Shown here piece after piece: positions 1 to 5,311 of a stretch of DNA of 5,311 nucleotides (the first letter of the stretch is position 1; every line of letters begins with the position of its first letter). Below the pieces are notes generated by a model. That model saw only the letters and a program-made list of their open reading frames with translations, was not told the origin of the DNA and searched no databases. The position numbers were made by a program, and so were the translations under genes. The stretch is taken from the NCBI RefSeq assembly GCF_009725235.1, contig NZ_WJFC01000376.1, forward strand, positions 1-5,311. The letters are read 5' to 3'. The DNA is from Scytonema sp. UIC 10036 (GTDB taxonomy: Bacteria; Cyanobacteriota; Cyanobacteriia; Cyanobacteriales; Nostocaceae).

Positions 1-1380
<1,380 letters not shown>

Positions 1381-1385
1381 TAGAG

Positions 1386-1398
1386 CGTCTTTTAGACG
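1386..1398 (+). other. Small hairpin just after 16S
   Basis: CGUCU at 1386-1390 pairs with AGACG at 1394-1398 around a UUU loop, six bases past the predicted 16S end. It may help 3' maturation of 16S or be incidental. No run of U follows at once, so it is not a terminator. Confidence 0.45.
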
Positions 1399-1411
1399 AT
1401 AAACAAAATTA

Positions 1412-1425
1412 GTATCGCAAGATAC
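1412..1425 (+). other. GNRA-capped hairpin in the 16S-tRNA spacer
   Basis: GUAUC at 1412-1416 pairs perfectly with GAUAC at 1421-1425 and is closed by a GCAA tetraloop at 1417-1420, a stable GNRA loop. The first arm overlaps an 11-nt direct repeat (AAATTAGTATC at 1406-1416 and again at 1587-1597). A role in processing or antitermination is possible but unproven. Confidence 0.5.
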
Positions 1426-1475
1426 AAGTACTTATCTCAAAGTAAAGCTTTAGTTTTTTTATTGGTTGGTTTTAT

Positions 1476-1558
1476 AGTTAAAAGATAAAAGTTAAAGGAA
1501 AAAAGTTCATGCATTAAGCTTAGCTTCTTACCTCTTTCTTTCAACTTTTTACCTGTAA
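1476..1558. repeat. Inverted pair of heptad-repeat tracts forming an imperfect hairpin
   Basis: Purine-rich 7-nt units of the AGTTAAA type run in register at 1476-1510 (AGTTAAA at 1476 and 1490, AGATAAA at 1483). Pyrimidine-rich units of the CTTTTTA/CTTCTTA type run at 1524-1558. The second block reads like a reverse complement of the first. Positions 1486-1506 can pair with 1530-1551: I count 17 Watson-Crick pairs, one G-U, three A-C mismatches and one bulged T at 1546. The loop would be about 23 nt. This could act as a 16S-side processing structure, or simply reflect an inverted copy of a dispersed repeat. Confidence 0.6.
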
Positions 1559-1605
1559 AATATATAAAAAATACAAAACCCACTAGAAATTAGTATCAGG
1601 GAACA

Positions 1606-1668
1606 GAGAGACGGGGTACGAGTTAATGGATACGGATAACCCGGAACCAAAAACACGGAACTCGGAAC
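1606..1668. repeat. Degenerate heptad repeat, unit NNGGNAC type
   Basis: Cut into sevens from 1606, eight of nine consecutive units end in AC; the exception is the unit at 1620-1626. The best units are CCGGAAC (1641), ACGGAAC (1655) and TCGGAAC (1662). The tract stops six bases before tRNA-Ile. The string CGGAACACAAA at 1663-1673 recurs at 4993-5003 upstream of 5S. No function is known to me. Confidence 0.6.
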
Positions 1669-1674
1669 ACAAAG

Positions 1675-1748
1675 AGTCTCGTAGCTCAGCTGGTTAGAGC
1701 GCTACACTGATAATGTAGAGGTCGGCAGTTCGAGCCTGCCCGAGACTA
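1675..1748 (+). tRNA. trnI: tRNA-Ile, anticodon GAU
   Basis: This adapter reads AUC and AUU isoleucine codons. The full cloverleaf is visible: acceptor arm 1675-1681 pairs with 1741-1747 over seven perfect pairs; D stem GCUC/GAGC at 1684-1687 and 1697-1700; anticodon stem CUACA/UGUAG at 1702-1706 and 1714-1718 with anticodon GAU at 1709-1711; T stem GGCAG/CUGCC with loop UUCGAGC at 1729-1735. The discriminator is A1748. The 3' CCA is not encoded, so it must be added by CCA nucleotidyltransferase. It sits in the 16S-23S spacer followed by tRNA-Ala, the usual order in many bacterial rrn operons, and would be released from the precursor by RNase P and 3' processing. Confidence 0.98.
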
Positions 1749-1757
1749 CTAATTAAA

Positions 1758-1827
1758 GCGGATGGCAAATAGCTTTTAGCTGCTGGCAATTAGCCAAAAG
1801 CAAGAAGCCAAAAGCTGGAAGCACCTA
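1758..1827. repeat. Ten in-register heptads, unit GCNNNNA, filling the tRNA-Ile/tRNA-Ala spacer
   Basis: Ten consecutive 7-nt units from 1758 to 1827 all begin with GC, and eight of the ten end in A. Examples are GCAAATA (1765), GCTTTTA (1772), GCCAAAA (1793 and 1807) and GCTGGAA (1814). They occupy 70 of the 82 bases between the tRNAs and stop three bases before tRNA-Ala. The same type recurs after 23S at 4825-4873, and GCTTTTAGCT at 1772-1781 is the exact reverse complement of AGCTAAAAGC at 4852-4861. The units are too short and continuous to be CRISPR. Function unknown. Confidence 0.75.
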
Positions 1828-1830
1828 GAG

Positions 1831-1904
1831 GGGGAATTAGCTCAGCTGGCTAGAGCGCCTGCCTTGCACGCAGGAGGTCAAGGGTTCGACTCCCTTATTC
1901 TCCA
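1831..1904 (+). tRNA. trnA: tRNA-Ala, anticodon UGC
   Basis: This adapter reads GCN alanine codons, chiefly GCA and GCG. Acceptor arm 1831-1837 pairs with 1897-1903 and contains a G3-U70 wobble (G1833 with U1901), the classic identity element for alanyl-tRNA synthetase. The D stem is GCUC/GAGC at 1840-1843 and 1853-1856. The anticodon stem CCUGC/GCAGG at 1858-1862 and 1870-1874 holds anticodon UGC at 1865-1867. The T stem AAGGG/CCCUU carries loop UUCGACU at 1885-1891. The discriminator is A1904 and CCA is not encoded. It is the second spacer tRNA, 82 bases after tRNA-Ile and about 158 bases before 23S. Confidence 0.98.
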
Positions 1905-2024
1905 CAGTTTTGGAAGATTGATTTAAAAGTTACGGATGGAGCCAAAAACAACATCTGTTCATCAATCGGAAAAGAAGACATTAAGATCATTGACATTAAC
2001 GGTAAAGACATCACAAAGAGAAAA
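1905..2024 (+). other. Coding-like open stretch in the tRNA-Ala/23S spacer, possible gene relic
   Basis: The frame beginning at 1905 is open from inside tRNA-Ala (after a TAG at 1851) to TAA at 2124 inside 23S. Between tRNA-Ala and the processing stem it reads like ordinary protein: it begins QFWKIDLKVTDGAK and later contains IKIIDINGKDITKRK. There is no ATG start in this frame and no ribosome binding site, and it runs into 23S, so it cannot be a normal gene. It also lacks the heptad periodicity of the other spacers. It may be the remnant of a gene fragment captured by the operon, or chance in purine-rich DNA. I do not recognise a family. Confidence 0.25.
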
Positions 2025-2028
2025 CCGA

Positions 2029-2045
2029 GCACTTATAAGTGCTTG
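2029..2045 (+). other. 5' arm of predicted pre-23S processing stem
   Basis: GCACTTATAAG at 2029-2039 is the exact reverse complement of 4880-4890. After a single bulged T2040, GCTTG at 2041-2045 pairs with CAAGC at 4875-4879. The result is a 16-bp stem bringing together the two flanks of 23S, about 18 nt before the predicted mature 5' end. Such stems are the normal RNase III cleavage substrates in bacterial rRNA precursors. The arm is also part of a perfect 16-nt palindrome, 2028-2043, which can fold alone as a 6-bp hairpin. Confidence 0.8.
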
Positions 2046-2276
2046 AGTAACCTAACAATAGGAAAGAAATCGTTAAGGGCGTATGGCGGATGCCTAGGCT
2101 TTCAGAGGCGACGAAGGACGTGGTAAGCTGCGAAAAGCTACGGGGATTGGCACACACGAATAGATCCGTAGATATCCGAATGGGGCAACCCGGCATGTTG
2201 AAGACATGTCACCTCGCAAGAGGAGCAAACCCGGAGAACTGAAACATCTAAGTACCCGGAGGAAAAGAAATCGAAG

Positions 2277-2308
<32 letters not shown>

Positions 2309-3090
2309 TTAGCCCAAAAGTCTTTATATGTTTAAAAGAATGTTCTGGAAAGAACAGCCACAGAGGGTGAAAGCCCCGTATTTGAAAGGCATATTAAGAT
2401 GATAAATGAGTAGGGCGGGACACGTGAAATCCTGTCTGAATATGGGGGGACCATCCTCCAAGGCTAAATACTCCTGAAAGACCGATAGTGAACAAGTACT
2501 GTGAAGGAAAGGTGAAAAGCACTTCGAATAGAAGGGTGAAATAGAACCTGAAACCGTACGCCTACAAGCGGTCGGAGCAGATAAATTCTGTGACGGCGTG
2601 CCTTTTGCATAATGAGCCTACGAGTTAATTTTACTAGCGAGGTTAAGGACTTCAGGTCCGGAGCCGGAGCGAAAGCGAGTCTGAATAGGGCGTATAGTTA
2701 GTAGGATTAGACGCGAAACCTTGTGATCTACCCATGGGCAGGTTGAAGCTTTGGTAACACAAAGTGGAGGACCGAACCGGTTGACGTTGAAAAGTCTTCG
2801 GATGACCTGTGGGTAGGGGTGAAAGGCCAATCAAACTGGGAGATAGCTCGTACTCTCCGAAATGCATTTAGGTGCAGCGTCGATTTATAGTTTATTAGAG
2901 GTAGAGCTACTGATTGGATGCGGGGGTTTCATCGCCTACCAATTCCTGACAAACTCCGAATGCTAATAAATGATGGTCGGCAGTGAGGGCATGGGTGCTA
3001 AGGTCCATGTCCGAGAGGGAAAGAACCCAGACCAACAGCTAAGGTCCCCAAATATATGTTAAGTTGAAGCAACGCGGTTGGACTGCATTG

Positions 3091-3150
3091 ACAGCTAGGA
3101 TGTTGGCTTGGAAGCAGCCATTCATTTAAAGAGTGCGTAACAGCTCACTA
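3091..3150 (+). other. GTPase-associated centre of 23S with G at position 1067
   Basis: This segment aligns with E. coli 1051-1108, which binds uL11 and contacts EF-G and EF-Tu. The pattern GGATGTTGGCTT at 3098-3109 and GCGTAA at 3135-3140 fixes the numbering. The base equivalent to A1067 is G3110, while A1095 is kept at 3139. One extra base (3122) follows E. coli 1078. A1067 is a thiostrepton contact and methylation site, and G there is typical of eukaryotic rRNA. Confidence 0.85.
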
Positions 3151-3756
3151 GTCGAGCGGTCCGGCATGGATAATAATCGGGCATAAACATATTACCGAAG
3201 CTATGGATTTGTATTAATACATCTGGTAGGAGAGCATTCTGTTTGCGCCGAAGCAGTATCGTGAGGTATTGTGGAGCGGACAGAAAAGAAAATGTAGGCA
3301 TAAGTAACGATAAAGGGGGCGAGAAACCCCCTCACCGAAAGACTAAGGTTTCCTCAGCCATGCTAATCAGCTGAGGGTTAGTCGGGACCTAACGCGCACC
3401 CGAAAGGGGAAGTGGATGGACAATGGGTTAATATTCCCATACTTGCTCACACTAAAAAGGGGACGGAGTGCCGTACTTACTGAAGACTGACGGAATAGTC
3501 AAGACCTAGCCTTCGGGCGAAGTTGCTGTAGGGAAAGTGCTTCCAAGAAAAGCCGAAGTGAAGCAACCCGTACCAAAACCGACACAGGTGGTCGAGGAGA
3601 GAATCCTAAGGTGCTCGAGTGAGTCGTGGCTAAGGAACTAGGCAAAATAGTCTCGTAACTTCGGAAGAAGAGACGCCATCAGCAATGGTGGCCGCAGTGA
3701 AGAGGCCCAGGCGACTGTTTATCAAAAACACAGGACTCTGCTAAATCGAAAGATGC

Positions 3757-3792
<36 letters not shown>

Positions 3793-3837
3793 TAAGGAAG
3801 GGCGTTAGGGTAACCGAAGCGTTTGACTGAAGCCCCA

Positions 3838-3922
<85 letters not shown>

Positions 3923-3993
3923 TCTGGGCACTGTCTCAGCCACGAGCTCGGTGAAATTGTAGTATCGGTGAAGATGCCGATTACCCGCAATGG

Positions 3994-4008
3994 GACGAAA
4001 AGACCCTG
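3994..4008 (+). other. Macrolide-binding segment of domain V with A at 2057
   Basis: Alignment to E. coli 2053-2067 gives GACGAAAAGACCCTG. A2058 and A2059 are kept at 3999 and 4000, but position 2057 is A (3998) rather than G. Its pairing partner 2611 is U (4541) rather than C, so the base pair is preserved by covariation. Confidence 0.85.
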
Positions 4009-4373
4009 TGAACCTTTACTATAACTTCGTATTGACTTTGAGTAAGTAATGTGTAGGATAGGTGGGAGGCTTTGAAGCAGGCACGCTAGTGCTTGTGGAG
4101 CCGCTGTTGAAATACCACCCTTTACTTACTTGGAGCCTAACTTCTTTAAGAAGGACATTGCGTGGTGGGTAGTTTGACTGGGGTGGTCGCCTCCAAAAGA
4201 GTAACGGAGGCTTTCAAAGGTACCCTCAGCACGCTTGGTAACCGTGCGTAGAGTGTAATGGCATAAGGGTGCTTGACTGTGAGACCTACAAGTCGATCAG
4301 GTGCGAAAGCAGGACATAGTGATCCGGTGGTTCCGTATGGAAGGGCCATCGCTCATAGGATAAAAGGTACTCC

Positions 4374-4384
4374 GGGGATAACAG
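4374..4384 (+). other. Peptidyl transferase loop, A2451 region
   Basis: GGGGATAACAG aligns with E. coli 2444-2454, giving A2451 at 4381 and C2452 at 4382. The segment is unchanged, as expected for the peptide-bond-forming site in domain V. Confidence 0.9.
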
Positions 4385-4417
4385 GCTAGTCTCCCCCAAG
4401 AGCTCACATCGACGGGG

Positions 4418-4497
<80 letters not shown>

Positions 4498-4498
4498 T

Positions 4499-4546
<48 letters not shown>

Positions 4547-4583
4547 TATTGCGGGCGTTAGATGTTTGAGAGGGCTTGATTCT

Positions 4584-4597
4584 AGTACGAGAGGACC
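4584..4597 (+). other. Sarcin-ricin loop of 23S
   Basis: AGTACGAGAGGACC is the universal loop that activates translational GTPases. The GAGA tetraloop lies at 4589-4592, with A2660, the ricin-type target, at 4590. It is unchanged from the consensus. Confidence 0.93.
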
Positions 4598-4824
4598 GAA
4601 TTGAACAAACCTCTGGTGTATCAGTTGTACCGCCAGGTGCACTGCTGAGTAGCTATGTTTGGAAGAGATAAACACTGAAAGCATATAAGTGTGAAACTCG
4701 CCTCAAGATGAGACATCTTTTAAGGGTCGTGGGAGATGACCACGTTGATAGGCTACAGGTGTAAAGTTGGTAACAGCATAGCCGAGTAGTACTAATTACC
4801 CGTAGATTTATAGCCTATAAGGAT

Positions 4825-4873
4825 GCTTATGGCAGCTGGCCGATAGCTAATAGCTAAAAGCAAGCCGCTAACA
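4825..4873. repeat. Seven in-register heptads, unit GCNNNNA type, after 23S
   Basis: Seven consecutive 7-nt units from 4825 to 4873 all begin with GC, for example GCAGCTG (4832), GCTAATA (4846) and GCTAAAA (4853). This is the same repeat type as at 1758-1827, on the other side of 23S. It lies about 13 bases past the predicted 23S end and runs into the 3' arm of the processing stem. Confidence 0.7.
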
Positions 4874-4874
4874 A

Positions 4875-4890
4875 CAAGCCTTATAAGTGC
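4875..4890 (+). other. 3' arm of predicted pre-23S processing stem
   Basis: Bases 4875-4890 pair with 2029-2045 over 16 bp with one bulged T on the 5' side. It is the downstream half of the likely RNase III site that releases pre-23S, about 63 nt past the predicted mature 3' end. Confidence 0.8.
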
Positions 4891-4932
4891 GACACTGGTT
4901 TTGCCTTTGTGATGAAATTTACCGATAAAAAC

Positions 4933-5009
4933 ATTTAATGTTTAAAGTTTAGGGTTCAAGGTTTAAAGTGTAACAGCAATAAACATCAAACCCGGAACAC
5001 AAAACCTTA
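4933..5009. repeat. Degenerate heptad repeat before 5S, GTTYARR grading into AACNNNN
   Basis: Eleven 7-nt steps keep one register from 4933. Units at 4940-4967 are of the GTTYARR type (GTTTAAA at 4940 and 4961, GTTCAAG at 4954). After two poor units, four units at 4982, 4989, 4996 and 5003 each begin with AAC. The first type is the same as the tract downstream of the terminator at 5231-5300. The string at 4993-5003 is shared with 1663-1673. Confidence 0.6.
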
Positions 5010-5024
5010 AATGATATACAACCT

Positions 5025-5130
<106 letters not shown>

Positions 5131-5140
5131 GTTTTTATTC

Positions 5141-5176
5141 AAACCTCATACCGCAATGTGTGGGGTTTTTTGTTTT
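5141..5176 (+). terminator. Rho-independent terminator of the rRNA operon
   Basis: AAACCTCATAC at 5141-5151 pairs with GTGTGGGGTTT at 5158-5168 over 11 bp, including two G-U pairs, with loop CGCAAT. A T-rich tail follows (TTTTTT at 5166-5171, then GTTTT). Its position just after 5S fits the end of the operon transcript. Confidence 0.92.
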
Positions 5177-5181
5177 ATACC

Positions 5182-5300
5182 GGTAAGAGGTGAGGAAGTA
5201 AGAAGTGAGAAGTGAGAAGTGAGAGGGGATGTTCAGGGTTCAAGATTTAAGATTCAAGGTTCAAGATTCAAAGTTCAGGGTTCAAAGTTTAAAGTTCAGG
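5182..5300. repeat. Seventeen consecutive heptads downstream of the operon
   Basis: From 5182 the sequence divides into 17 units of exactly seven bases with no slip in register. The first block is mostly AAGTGAG-like (5203, 5210 and 5217 are identical; 5196 is AAGTAAG). The second, 5231-5300, is ten units of consensus RTTYARR such as GTTCAGG (5231, 5273, 5294) and GTTCAAG (5238, 5259). The change from one unit type to the other keeps phase. The tract begins six bases after the terminator tail. No coding or RNA gene is seen here. The last eleven bases of the window, 5301-5311, show nothing clear. Confidence 0.85.
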
Positions 5301-5311
5301 ATATATTGTAG

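Larger units (their letters stand above)
1406..1597. repeat. 11-nt direct repeat AAATTAGTATC, two copies bracketing the spacer
   Basis: AAATTAGTATC occurs at 1406-1416 and at 1587-1597. The two copies bracket the inverted heptad hairpin at 1476-1558. They may mark the boundaries of an inserted or expanded repeat block, but in AT-rich spacer an 11-nt match can also arise by chance. Confidence 0.45.

Noticed and set aside
1386..1398. Terminator after 16S
   Set aside because: The stem is only five pairs and is followed by GATAAAC, not a U run; the operon clearly continues.
1748..1750. Encoded CCA end of tRNA-Ile
   Set aside because: The bases after the discriminator read CTA, so CCA is not encoded; this is common and not a defect.
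2011..2196. 61-codon open frame on the - strand across the spacer and 23S start
   Set aside because: It crosses the 23S boundary and the processing stem and has no recognisable features.
2618..2867. Two overlapping open frames of about 70 codons on the - strand
   Set aside because: Both are antisense to 23S domains I and II and overlap each other in different frames.
5182..5300. CRISPR-like array
   Set aside because: Units are seven bases with no spacers, unlike CRISPR repeats of about 24-47 bases separated by unique spacers.

Overview
The window is a ribosomal RNA operon on the + strand with no credible protein-coding gene. It starts inside 16S rRNA (about 140 nt of its 5' end lie outside) and continues with tRNA-Ile(GAU), tRNA-Ala(UGC), 23S rRNA, 5S rRNA and a strong intrinsic terminator. 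The open reading frames of 60-130 codons, including antisense ones in 16S and 23S, are shadows of the rRNA genes.

The organism is a member of Bacteroidota, most likely Weeksellaceae of the Chryseobacterium group. This rests on a Bacteroidota-type 16S (the CF319-type segment at 176-193, the 1409/1410 decoding-site variant) and on V4-V6 and 16S 3'-end sequences that match my memory of Chryseobacterium-type 16S. Genus is not certain without a database comparison.

Layout: 1-1380 16S (partial); 1381-1674 AT-rich spacer with two small hairpins, an imperfect long hairpin and heptad repeats; 1675-1748 tRNA-Ile; 1749-1830 spacer made almost wholly of ten 7-nt units; 1831-1904 tRNA-Ala; 1905-2062 spacer with an open, coding-like stretch and the 5' arm of a pre-23S processing stem; about 2063-4812 23S; 4813-5024 spacer with heptad repeats and the 3' arm of the processing stem; about 5025-5130 5S; 5141-5176 terminator; 5182-5300 seventeen consecutive heptads.

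The genes act as one unit. A single transcript would be cut by RNases into the three rRNAs and two tRNAs. The 16-bp stem formed by 2029-2045 and 4875-4890 is the likely excision signal for 23S.

The points most worth a second look are: (i) the 16S 3' tail, where the anti-Shine-Dalgarno core CCUCC is replaced by UCUCA; (ii) degenerate heptanucleotide repeats of several sequence types, always with a 7-nt register, in four of the five non-genic intervals of the operon; (iii) the processing stem whose 5' arm is also a self-complementary palindrome; (iv) natural variants at drug-contact sites of both rRNAs (16S A1409-U1491, 23S G1067, 23S A2057-U2611); and (v) a coding-like relic between tRNA-Ala and 23S.
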